A stretch of DNA of 18,118 bases from Flavobacterium sp. (GTDB lineage Bacteria > Bacteroidota > Bacteroidia > Flavobacteriales > Flavobacteriaceae): contig JASLHL010000263.1 in NCBI GenBank assembly GCA_030152225.1, positions 1-18,118 of the forward strand. Direction: 5' to 3'. The position numbers and the translations under genes are program-made. Shown here one piece after another: positions 6,711-12,769 of the stretch. Position 1 is the stretch's first letter. Every line of letters begins with the position of its first letter. The notes under the pieces were generated by a model. The model had not been told where the DNA came from. It saw only the letters and a list, made by a program, of their open reading frames with translations, and searched no databases.

Positions 6711-6779
6711 CCATCCAACTGTTGTTAGGGTTATGAAATAGGCACTATGCCTATCCGTTGCTTTGTATCTTGTTGACAT
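6711..6779 (-). pseudogene. Relic of an IS200-like/REP-associated tyrosine transposase (N-terminus only)
   Basis: From ATG 6777-6779 on the minus strand, 23 codons read MSTRYKATDRHSAYFITLTT then VGW. This closely follows the N-terminus of Bacteroidota RAYT transposases (Y1_Tnp family), which typically begin MSxxYK, continue with AYFITLTTVGW or similar, and go on with a VD(V/L)FTR stretch. Here the match stops after VGW; the frame continues for 31 unrelated codons to a stop at 6615-6617. The catalytic HxH motif and tyrosine of the family are absent, so no active enzyme can be made. RAYTs normally mobilise short palindromes beside their genes, which fits the palindromes on its left. The assignment rests on pattern memory of a short segment. 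Confidence 0.6.
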
Positions 6780-6904
6780 TGTTCTTATAGATTTATAACA
6801 AATAGTTTTACCACACGATTAAAAATCCGCGCAATCGAACAAGCAAGGAAAAAAACGGGCTTTTTTAGATGGGGTTTTGTTTTTTAGGCTGTTTAGACTA
6901 CCTC

Positions 6905-6979
6905 TTTTTTTGTGCCACCCCCCTATTTTAGCACTTTTTTATCACATCGCCCTAAGCGAAGTTAACAGAAGATTTCCTC
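6905..6979 (+). repeat. Direct repeat, right copy
   Basis: Second copy of the sequence at 6166-6245: T-run, GTGCCAC, CTATTTTAGCAC, T-run, then identical through GATTTCCTC. It starts 739 bp after the first copy and ends 176 bp before the YceI start codon. It is not a terminal part of any gene in the window. Confidence 0.9.
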
Positions 6980-7102
6980 AAAAACCCATCTTTTTTATCC
7001 AAAAAGACATTTATTTAAAAGTATAATCAATAAAAAAGGCGTCATTATTTCACAAAAAACGTTTATTTATAACTTTTTAACACTCAACTCGTTAATAAAT
7101 TC

Positions 7103-7132
7103 TTGCATATCCATTTTTGTATTGTACATTTG
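7103..7132 (+). promoter_or_regulatory. Strong Bacteroidota-type promoter of the YceI gene
   Basis: TTG (7103-7105) and TACATTTG (7125-7132) are spaced by 19 bp, a near-perfect match to the TTG-N19-TAnnTTTG pattern. The -7 element ends 23 bp before the ATG at 7156, predicting a short untranslated leader. Confidence 0.75.
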
Positions 7133-7155
7133 ACGGAACAAAATAGCGAATTAAG

Positions 7156-7857
7156 ATGAAAAAAATTTTATTATCAGTAGCAGTAGTAGCTGCTCTTTCA
7201 TTAGCATCATGTGGAAATAAGAATGCTGATAAAGCAACAACTACAACAGAGCAAGAAGTTGCAACAGAACAAGGAGACAAATATGCTGTTAACTTAACAG
7301 AAAGTAGTGTAAGCTGGAAAGTAGGACACAAAGGAGGACTTAATCCTCGTTTTGGTACTTTAGCTTTAAGCGCTGGAGACATTGCAATTGACGCTAACGG
7401 ATTAAACGCTGGTTCTTACACAGTAGATATGAATTCTATTAAAGTTGACCGTGCTTCTGTTGATGCTGATGAGGATATTGAAAAATTAGGTGGACACTTA
7501 AAAAGCCCTGATTTCTTCGACGTAGAGAAAAACCCTACAGTAGAATTCAAAATCACAAAAGTAGAAGATTTCGATGCTGCACAACACAAAAGTACAGTAG
7601 AAGGAGCGAACAAAATGGTAAGTGGAAACTTAACTATTTTAGGAAAAACAGTAAACATCACTTTCCCAGCTAAAGTAACTGTAGAGAATGATAAAGCTGT
7701 AATGCACGCTTCATTCATCGCAGATCGCGCTGCTTGGGGATTGGTATTCGGTACAACGGATAAAGACTCAGGTGCTGCTTTAAGCCCAGCAGATTGGGCA
7801 ATTAGCCAAGACATGGAAATCGGGATTCATTTAGTTGCTGATAAAGTAAACGAATAA
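7156..7857 (+). CDS. YceI-family lipoprotein
   Basis: A 233-residue protein with a lipoprotein signal peptide ending in LASC (Cys19), a low-complexity Thr/Glu linker, and a YceI domain over roughly residues 43-230. Domain features: YAVNLTESSVSWKVGHKGGL at the first strand, FDVEKNPTVEFKITKV in the middle, VSGNLTILGKTVNITFPAKV, and the closing strand with DMEIGIHLVA. YceI proteins form a lipocalin-like beta-barrel that binds polyisoprenoid-type lipids in the periplasm; some are induced by stress or alkaline pH. Here lipidation would anchor it to a membrane. The ATG is preceded by a strong promoter and the codons favour the most common codons of AT-rich genomes, suggesting good expression (inference). 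It is a single-gene unit between the repeat region and ypdA. Confidence 0.92.
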   Translation: MKKILLSVAVVAALSLASCGNKNADKATTTTEQEVATEQGDKYAVNLTESSVSWKVGHKGGLNPRFGTLALSAGDIAIDANGLNAGSYTVDMNSIKVDRASVDADEDIEKLGGHLKSPDFFDVEKNPTVEFKITKVEDFDAAQHKSTVEGANKMVSGNLTILGKTVNITFPAKVTVENDKAVMHASFIADRAAWGLVFGTTDKDSGAALSPADWAISQDMEIGIHLVADKVNE

Positions 7858-7878
7858 TCTTTTCTAGATAAATAAATC

Positions 7879-7912
7879 AAGAGGGTGTCCCAAAAGGACA
7901 TCCTCTTTTTTT
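7879..7912 (+). terminator. Rho-independent terminator of the YceI gene
   Basis: AAGAGGGTGTCC and GGACATCCTCTT form a 12-bp stem (one wobble) with a CAAAA loop, followed by T residues. It lies 21 bp after the stop codon. The stem-loop core is nearly the same as that of the terminator at 2441-2471. Confidence 0.92.
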
Positions 7913-7941
7913 AACCTATTTTTATTTTTAACCTATTTTTA
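7908..7941 (+). repeat. Perfect 17-bp tandem duplication
   Basis: TTTTTAACCTATTTTTA occurs twice head to tail (7908-7924 and 7925-7941), starting in the T-run of the terminator. It is probably a slippage product without function. Confidence 0.85.
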
Positions 7942-8040
7942 GCTTGGTCTTTCGCTAGCCTTTTACTCCCATCCAAAATAATTCAATACTTTTGTTAGAA
8001 AGACAACCAAACACCCTTTGTTGGGTTTATTTTTTATACA

Positions 8041-9009
8041 ATGAAACAACTAGACGTACTAATAATCGGTGGAGGTCCCATCGGTATAGCCTGTGGAATT
8101 GAGGCAAAAAAAGCGGGATTAACCTATTTAATTATTGAAAAAGGTTGTTTAGTGAATTCACTGTATCACTATCCGATCAATATGCAGTTCTTTTCTACTT
8201 CAGAACTATTAGAACTCGATCAAATTCCCTTTATTAGTGCAGAAAATAAACCACGAAGAAAAGAAGCGCTCGAATATTATAGACGCGTGACACATTTACA
8301 CGATTTGTCAATTCATTTGTTTGAAAAAGTAATACAAGTAGATAAACAAGTGGAGGGGCATTTTCACGTACAAACAACAAAGGCACAGTACGCAGCTACT
8401 CATGTTGTAGTAGCTACTGGTTTTTATGACTTCCCTAACCTTTTACACATCCCTGGTGAAGAGCTACCAAAAGTTTCTCACTACTACAATGACCCTCATT
8501 TTTATGCCAATATGCAGGTTGTTGTTGTGGGAGCGAGTAATTCCTCTGTCGATGCAGCACTAGAATGCTATCGCAAAGGAGCTAAAGTAACCATGGTAGT
8601 TCGAGATAGTGCCATTAGTTCTCACGTGAAATACTGGGTCAAACCCGATATTGAAAATCGAATCGCAGAAGGGGCTATTCAAGTGTATTTCAACAGTCAA
8701 TTGACAGCTGTTACTGAATCTGAGGTTTACATCCAAAGTGAAAAAGAATCTCATCGTATTCCCAATGACTTTGTATTGGCTCTTACAGGCTATCGCCCTG
8801 ATTTTACTTTCTTACAACAACTTGGTATTCACATAGAAGAATCTGCCGATCAGTTTCCTACCTACAATCCAGAAACGATGGAAACGAATATTTCAAAGTT
8901 GTATTTAGCAGGCGTTGTTTGCGGTGGTTTAAATACTCATACGTGGTTCATTGAAAATTCGAGAGTACACGCTCAACGCATCATGCAGCATATTGTCAAA
9001 ACGGTTTAA
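8041..9009 (+). CDS. ypdA: YpdA-type putative bacillithiol disulfide reductase
   Basis: A 322-residue flavoprotein of the YpdA (Bdr) family, which reduces oxidised bacillithiol disulfide with NADPH in the cytoplasm. Visible features: the FAD-binding GGGPIG at residues 10-15, EAKKAGLTYLIIEKG after it, the ATGFYDFPN segment, a second dinucleotide-binding motif VVVVGASNSSVDAAL near residue 160, and the C-terminal LAGVVCGGLNTHTWFIENSR typical of YpdA. Many Bacteroidota make bacillithiol, so this is expected. In staphylococcal YpdA, as I recall, a Cys follows GGGP (GGGPCG); here that position is Ile14, with a Cys four residues later (Cys18). The gene ends in a 4-bp overlap with the convergent Fur-family gene. 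No bacillithiol synthesis genes are in the window. Confidence 0.9.
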   Translation: MKQLDVLIIGGGPIGIACGIEAKKAGLTYLIIEKGCLVNSLYHYPINMQFFSTSELLELDQIPFISAENKPRRKEALEYYRRVTHLHDLSIHLFEKVIQVDKQVEGHFHVQTTKAQYAATHVVVATGFYDFPNLLHIPGEELPKVSHYYNDPHFYANMQVVVVGASNSSVDAALECYRKGAKVTMVVRDSAISSHVKYWVKPDIENRIAEGAIQVYFNSQLTAVTESEVYIQSEKESHRIPNDFVLALTGYRPDFTFLQQLGIHIEESADQFPTYNPETMETNISKLYLAGVVCGGLNTHTWFIENSRVHAQRIMQHIVKTV

Positions 9010-9416
9010 GATTTACAATCGCTGCAAACGCCCTGTGCAATAACCTCAATTTGACTCAATTGAAATCCGTCGGGAATCTCAATGGTTGGAATGACTACTT
9101 GAGTCAGGCAGATTGTCTTTTTACATTGATTGCAGATAAAATGCAAATGGGTATCTCTGTGTTTTTCTTCCGAACAATTAGCAGCACACAAAGCATATTG
9201 TGTAGTGTTATTTGCTGTTATGCGATGTAGAAGCCCTTTGCTTTCAAATGTTTTAACGGTGCGATAAATAGTCACGCGATCCGATTGATCAAAGCTATTT
9301 TCTATATCCGCCAAGGATACAGCTCCCTCTTGTTTTTTTAAGAATTTTAAAACTAAGATGCGCATCGCAGTGGGTTTGATATTTTTGGACAGTAATTCTT
9401 CTTCGATATTCAACAT
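9006..9416 (-). CDS. Fur-family transcriptional repressor
   Basis: A 136-residue DNA-binding metalloregulator. The winged-helix part includes KPTAMRILVLKFLKKQEG and the recognition helix DRVTIYRTVKTFESKGLLHR (residues 46-65), typical of Fur, Zur and PerR. The dimerisation half carries both structural zinc CxxC pairs, C95-NQ-C98 and C131-SD-C134, plus THLHF (His90, His92) as probable regulatory metal ligands. An extra pair, Cys77 and Cys81 in CAANC, precedes this. I cannot tell from the sequence whether it senses iron, zinc or peroxide. It converges with ypdA (overlap 9006-9009) and is divergent from the permease gene. A 21-bp palindrome of Fur-box form stands 210 bp upstream of its start. Confidence 0.9.
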   Translation of the reverse strand: MLNIEEELLSKNIKPTAMRILVLKFLKKQEGAVSLADIENSFDQSDRVTIYRTVKTFESKGLLHRITANNTTQYALCAANCSEEKHRDTHLHFICNQCKKTICLTQVVIPTIEIPDGFQLSQIEVIAQGVCSDCKS

Positions 9417-9438
9417 AGTGCTTTCTTTTTGATCTACT

Positions 9439-9446
9439 CAAAGATA
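9439..9446 (-). promoter_or_regulatory. Promoter -7 element of the Fur-family gene
   Basis: The minus strand reads TATCTTTG, a perfect TAnnTTTG match, 22 bp upstream of the ATG at 9414-9416. A TTG lies only 12 bp further up, too near for a regular -33 element, so only the -7 element is called. Confidence 0.5.
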
Positions 9447-9626
9447 AACATTGTAATTCAATTCACAGAAAGACACTTTAGGGAAATGCTTGTACTTTTT
9501 TCATGTAGCCTTGTATTTTTCGCTCATTTATTCACTAAAAACCAACAGATTAACGACCTAAAACTAACACAAACAACCCTTCATACACGGAGAAAAAACA
9601 AGAAAAACAACAAGAAATATTCAGTT

Positions 9627-9647
9627 ATATTGAGATTATCTCAATAT
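9627..9647. promoter_or_regulatory. Perfect 21-bp palindrome, candidate operator
   Basis: ATATTGAGAT and ATCTCAATAT are exact reverse complements around a single T. The centre, TTGAGAT-T-ATCTCAA, has the 7-1-7 spacing of operators bound by Fur-family repressors, though its sequence is not a standard Fur, Zur or PerR box. It lies in the 401-bp space between the divergent Fur-family gene (start 9416) and the permease gene (start 9818), so either or both could be controlled from it. Apart from this, the promoter at 9439 and the hairpin at 9770, the space holds nothing I can identify. Confidence 0.6.
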
Positions 9648-9769
9648 TAAGCTAGATCATATCGTAAAGTCTACGAATAAAAACATATATTTATTTTTTT
9701 TACGGTCTTTTTTAGTGAATTTTAAAAAAAAATAATCCAAGGTATAATAGTTGTGGTAGTTCACAAGTA

Positions 9770-9786
9770 TTCGTCCTAAGGATGAA
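9770..9786 (+). promoter_or_regulatory. Small leader hairpin before the permease gene
   Basis: TTCGTCC and GGATGAA pair over 7 bp (one G-T) around a TAA loop, 31 bp before the ATG at 9818. No T-run follows, so it is not a terminator; it could be a transcript-stabilising or translation-influencing leader hairpin, or chance. Confidence 0.3.
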
Positions 9787-9817
9787 CAACGAATAAATAA
9801 TAAAAATTTTAAACAAA

Positions 9818-11008
9818 ATGCAAAAAATTATCGGAAGTATTCTTATTGTAGCAGGAACTACAATAGGCGCAGGAATGTTAGCCATGCCAATTATATCGGC
9901 CAATGTGGGTTTTTTATTTATGTCGTTCATCTTGTTCTGTATTTGGTTTGCTATGTTTTATACTTCCGTTTTACTAGTAAATGTCTATCGATACAATGAT
10001 ACCTCAGCAGGTTTCAATACGTTAACGTTAAAATATTTAGGAAAACCTGGTGCTTATATTACGGGGTTAAGTATGCTCACCTTGATGTATGCCCTTGTTA
10101 GTGCCTATATTGCTGGAGGCGGAGATATTGTTCGCACCAACCTTGAACAGTGGTTGGCTATCGAGGTATCTCCTCAACTCAGTGCAATTATCTTTACGCT
10201 TGTCTTTGGGGGAATTATTGCCTTTGGTACAAGAGCCGTAGACCATAGCACTAAGGTTATCTTTTCTATTAAGATCATTTGTCTTTGCTTGGTTCTCGGA
10301 CTTTTACTTCCTCATATTGAAATGGCTTATTTGAGCCATATACCCTCCAGTCCGCTACCTGTATTAGCTACGATTCCCATTATTTTCACCTCTTTTGGGT
10401 TTAGTGTAGTTATTCCTAGTTTGGTGAAGTACTTGGACGGGAATCTACGTCAACTCAAATGGGTGTTTTTTGTGGGAAGTACGCTTCCTTTGGTTCTATA
10501 CCTCATCTGGGAATTAACTATTTTAGGCAATATTGAGAGTGCTGTTTTTAGTGCTATTTTACAAAACAATGCCGGACTAGAAGGCTTGCTCTTAGCCATT
10601 AAAGAAATCAATAATTCTCCATTCATTAAAGTAGCCTTTACCATTTTTGCCGCCGCAGCTATCCTTACTTCATTTTGGGGTGTTGCCATGGCTTTGAATG
10701 ACTATATAAAAGATTTAGCCAAAGATCGACCAAGAATTAAACACAACGTCAGTGCGTTTATCTTGACCTTCTTACCTCCTATTTTATTTGCCTTGTTCTA
10801 TCCTGATGGATTTGTAATCGCCCTAGGATATGCCTCTATCTCTTTGGTGATTCTCGCTCTAATTATCCCTATGCTGATGTTGCAAAAAGCAAAAAAAATA
10901 GCGGGTGAAAAAACAAGTATTTTCCAATATTGTATCTACGGATTTCTGTGGATCTTATCTGTAGCCATTGTAGTGCTTCAACTGTTATTGGCTTTTGAAG
11001 TACTTTAA
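9818..11008 (+). CDS. Aromatic amino acid permease (TyrP/Mtr/TnaB type, HAAAP family)
   Basis: A 396-residue inner-membrane transporter with about 11 hydrophobic segments. The N-terminus, IVAGTTIGAGMLAMPIISAN (residues 10-29), is the substrate-site helix hallmark of the hydroxy/aromatic amino acid permease family, which imports tyrosine or tryptophan with a proton. Further family signs are YNDTSAGFNTLTLKYLG, AYIAGGGDIV, and FTSFGFSVVIPSLVKYLDGN in the middle, and SFWGVAMALNDYIKDL before the last helices. Tyrosine versus tryptophan cannot be decided. The ATG lies just before the first transmembrane helix, as usual. It is a single-gene unit; the palindrome at 9627-9647 is 170 bp upstream, and the bidirectional terminator at 11272-11301 is the nearest one downstream. 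Confidence 0.92.
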   Translation: MQKIIGSILIVAGTTIGAGMLAMPIISANVGFLFMSFILFCIWFAMFYTSVLLVNVYRYNDTSAGFNTLTLKYLGKPGAYITGLSMLTLMYALVSAYIAGGGDIVRTNLEQWLAIEVSPQLSAIIFTLVFGGIIAFGTRAVDHSTKVIFSIKIICLCLVLGLLLPHIEMAYLSHIPSSPLPVLATIPIIFTSFGFSVVIPSLVKYLDGNLRQLKWVFFVGSTLPLVLYLIWELTILGNIESAVFSAILQNNAGLEGLLLAIKEINNSPFIKVAFTIFAAAAILTSFWGVAMALNDYIKDLAKDRPRIKHNVSAFILTFLPPILFALFYPDGFVIALGYASISLVILALIIPMLMLQKAKKIAGEKTSIFQYCIYGFLWILSVAIVVLQLLLAFEVL

Positions 11009-11035
11009 GATGAGATTTTCTCGGTCTACTCGATT

Positions 11036-11117
11036 TATCTCACCTAGTTTATATTTGTTTCGGTGTTCGATGAATATATCTCACCTAGTTTATATTTATT
11101 TCGGTGTTCGATGAATC
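11036..11117 (+). repeat. 41-bp tandem repeat, two copies
   Basis: 11036-11076 and 11077-11117 are identical except for two positions (one G/A inside, and the last base). A degenerate piece of a further unit can be seen just left of the first copy. A shorter imperfect duplication follows (CACTGCGTTCCGATTT, then CACTGCGCTTCGATTT). It is noncoding and lies between the permease stop codon and the shared terminator. Confidence 0.85.
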
Positions 11118-11206
11118 TACACTGCGTTCCGATTTTCACTGCGCTTCGATTTGTTTAAATTCTTCTACAAGATAATTATTGTTATCCATGATTGTCCTAG
11201 CAAAGT

Positions 11207-11269
11207 ACAAAGAGCAAAAAACAAAGAGCAAAAAACAAAGAGCAAAAAACAAAGAACAAAGAACAAAGA
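11207..11269 (+). repeat. Minisatellite of 14-bp and 7-bp units
   Basis: Three perfect copies of ACAAAGAGCAAAAA (11207-11248) are followed by three copies of ACAAAGA (11249-11269), then an A-run leading into the terminator stem. The 7-bp unit is the start of the 14-bp unit, so replication slippage explains the whole array. A plus-strand frame through it is a Lys-rich artefact. Confidence 0.9.
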
Positions 11270-11271
11270 AC

Positions 11272-11301
11272 AAAAAAAGCAACCCTAAAGTTGCTTTTTT
11301 T
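11272..11301. terminator. Bidirectional terminator between permease and tcdA
   Basis: A perfect 12-bp stem, AAAAAAAGCAAC / GTTGCTTTTTTT, with a CCTAAA loop and T-runs on both strands. It serves the plus-strand permease (264 bp after its stop) and the minus-strand tcdA, whose stop codon at 11300-11302 overlaps its edge. Confidence 0.9.
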
Positions 11302-12016
11302 ATTTTGCTAATAAATAGCGAATTACATTTTCTGCTGCATGTAAGCCAAACAAAGCAGGCATCCAGCTGTTCGTTCCAAAAAACGACTTTTTAAAGTTTG
11401 ATCCATCCGTCATTTTCAAACTACTTTCATCGGGTTTTTCCGTTGAAAAGATTGCCTTTACTCCTGATGAAATCCCCTCTTTCTTTAAGCGTTTGCGGAT
11501 TTGTTTTGCCAAAGGACATACATCCGTTTTGCTGATGTCTTTCACCACTATTTTTGACGCTTGCATTTTTCCACCAGCTCCCATAGCGCTGATTACTTTT
11601 ACGCGTTTGCGTTTAGCAGCGAGGATTAAGTTGATTTTAGGTGTAATACTATCAATACAATCCAAAACGTAATCGTATTCTTCCGTTACTACTTCATGGG
11701 TACGTTCAGGAGACAAAAACTCCTCGATACGCGTGAGGTTTAATTCGGGATTGATATCTAGCAAACGATCTCCTACCACATGTACTTTTGCCCTACCTAC
11801 TGTAGAGTGTAAAGCAGGTAATTGCCTGTTGATATTGGTGATATCAACAGTATCTCCATCTACAATAGTCATCGTTCCCACACCTGCACGAGCCAAAAAC
11901 TCAGCGGCAAATGATCCTACTCCCCCTAATCCAACAACTAATACGTTGGCGTTTTTTAATTTTTCGAGCCCTTCTTCTTTAAAAAGCAAGGCTGCTCTTT
12001 CTTGCCAAATAGCCAT
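11300..12016 (-). CDS. tcdA: tRNA threonylcarbamoyladenosine dehydratase (TcdA/CsdL)
   Basis: A 238-residue E1-like enzyme that uses ATP to cyclise N6-threonylcarbamoyladenosine at position 37 of ANN-decoding tRNAs into the cyclic ct6A form. Visible: the nucleotide-binding motif VVGLGGVGS (residues 27-35), DGDTVDITNINRQ that places the ATP-contacting Asp and Arg, DCIDSITPK, and SAMGAGGKM after the crossover region. The Cys in DVCPLAKQIRKRL is in the family's usual place. It is somewhat shorter than the E. coli protein, mostly at the C-terminus, as in many Bacteroidota. It is 39 bp downstream of the TatD-family gene and probably co-transcribed with it; both end at the terminator at 11272-11301. 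Confidence 0.94.
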   Translation of the reverse strand: MAIWQERAALLFKEEGLEKLKNANVLVVGLGGVGSFAAEFLARAGVGTMTIVDGDTVDITNINRQLPALHSTVGRAKVHVVGDRLLDINPELNLTRIEEFLSPERTHEVVTEEYDYVLDCIDSITPKINLILAAKRKRVKVISAMGAGGKMQASKIVVKDISKTDVCPLAKQIRKRLKKEGISSGVKAIFSTEKPDESSLKMTDGSNFKKSFFGTNSWMPALFGLHAAENVIRYLLAK

Positions 12017-12055
12017 CTATTTCTATTTATTAATCACCCTAAAAGGCTGTTTTTA

Positions 12056-12694
12056 TTATTCTTTATTCATCACGCGTTTAAAATTGGACGCTACAATTTC
12101 ATCAATAGCTGGACGTAATGCTGCTGCTTTAGCATAAACATCTGCTATGGTTATAGTCTGATCGTCATCCGTTTCCAAAAACACAAACGCTTTCGGTACA
12201 GCAACAAAAGTTTCTTGTAATCGCGTATTACTCAGAAGTGCGCGACCAAAAGAAAGATAGATCCCATTTTTCCATAAACTCTCGGCTACTTGTTGATGTT
12301 TATTAAATCCATGAACAATGAGCGGAATAGTGAGATTCAATCGCTTCTTAAGTGCAATGATTTCTTGATAGGCAGAAACGACGTGCAAAATTACAGCTTT
12401 TTTATTTTTTTCTGCAAGAAGTAATTGACGAAGCAACACTTCTTCTTGTAATGCCAAGGGAATTTCTATTTTCTTATCGAGTCCGCATTCGCCAATCGCC
12501 AAACAATTGGGGTGTTGAAGGTGGTTTTCAATGAAATGCAATTGTTCCTCAATCAAAGCAGGTTCAATATACCAAGGATGAATACCCAAAGAAAAATGAG
12601 GAATTGTCAAATCGACCGCAAGCAAGTCTTGATTGACAATTGCCAATGTATCTAGTTCACTAGATCGATGATGAGTATGGAGGTTGTATTTCAT
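12056..12694 (-). CDS. TatD-family metal-dependent hydrolase, short form
   Basis: A 212-residue TIM-barrel hydrolase; TatD proteins are metal-dependent deoxyribonucleases in quality control of DNA or proteins. Metal ligands visible: HTH (His6, His8) at the N-terminus, Glu in IGECGLDK, His in VILHVVSAYQ, His in LIVHGFNKHQ and Asp in FLETDDDQT. The usual HSR and HCFSG motifs are altered (HVV, HGFNK), and the protein is about 40-50 residues shorter than typical TatD. The substrate is therefore uncertain. I start it at ATG 12692-12694, 21 codons inside the longest frame: the extra part would run through the valS terminator hairpin and would put the HTH motif far from the N-terminus, where the family has it. 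Confidence 0.82.
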   Translation of the reverse strand: MKYNLHTHHRSSELDTLAIVNQDLLAVDLTIPHFSLGIHPWYIEPALIEEQLHFIENHLQHPNCLAIGECGLDKKIEIPLALQEEVLLRQLLLAEKNKKAVILHVVSAYQEIIALKKRLNLTIPLIVHGFNKHQQVAESLWKNGIYLSFGRALLSNTRLQETFVAVPKAFVFLETDDDQTITIADVYAKAAALRPAIDEIVASNFKRVMNKE

Positions 12695-12705
12695 AAGAGC
12701 GAAGA

Positions 12706-12749
12706 TAAAAAAAAAGGTCTTTCGTTTGCTTACACATACGAAAGACCTT
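12706..12749 (-). terminator. Rho-independent terminator of valS
   Basis: AAGGTCTTTCG (12714-12724) and CGAAAGACCTT (12739-12749) form a perfect 11-bp stem; on the minus strand it is followed by a run of T residues (A-run 12707-12715 on the plus strand). It lies 20 bp past the valS stop and immediately upstream of the TatD start. Confidence 0.92.
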
Positions 12750-12769
12750 AGGATCAACTTTTTTTATGT

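Noticed and set aside
6738..6754. Perfect 7-bp hairpin ATAGGCA/TGCCTAT
   Set aside because: It lies within the transposase-like coding relic (codons for D-R-H-S-A-Y), so I treat it as coincidental rather than as a separate regulatory hairpin.
9429..9650. 73-codon plus-strand open frame upstream of the permease
   Set aside because: It covers the promoter of the divergent Fur-family gene and the palindrome; low-complexity Lys/Asn-rich end and no domain.
11207..11269. Possible CRISPR-like array
   Set aside because: Units of 7-14 bp are directly abutting with no spacers and no cas genes; it is a simple minisatellite.
11179..11394. 71-codon plus-strand open frame with KEQ/TK repeats
   Set aside because: A translation of the minisatellite and terminator that continues antisense to tcdA.
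12695..12757. 21-codon N-terminal extension of the TatD-family gene
   Set aside because: It would be encoded by the valS terminator hairpin and T-run, and the TatD HxH motif should be near the N-terminus.
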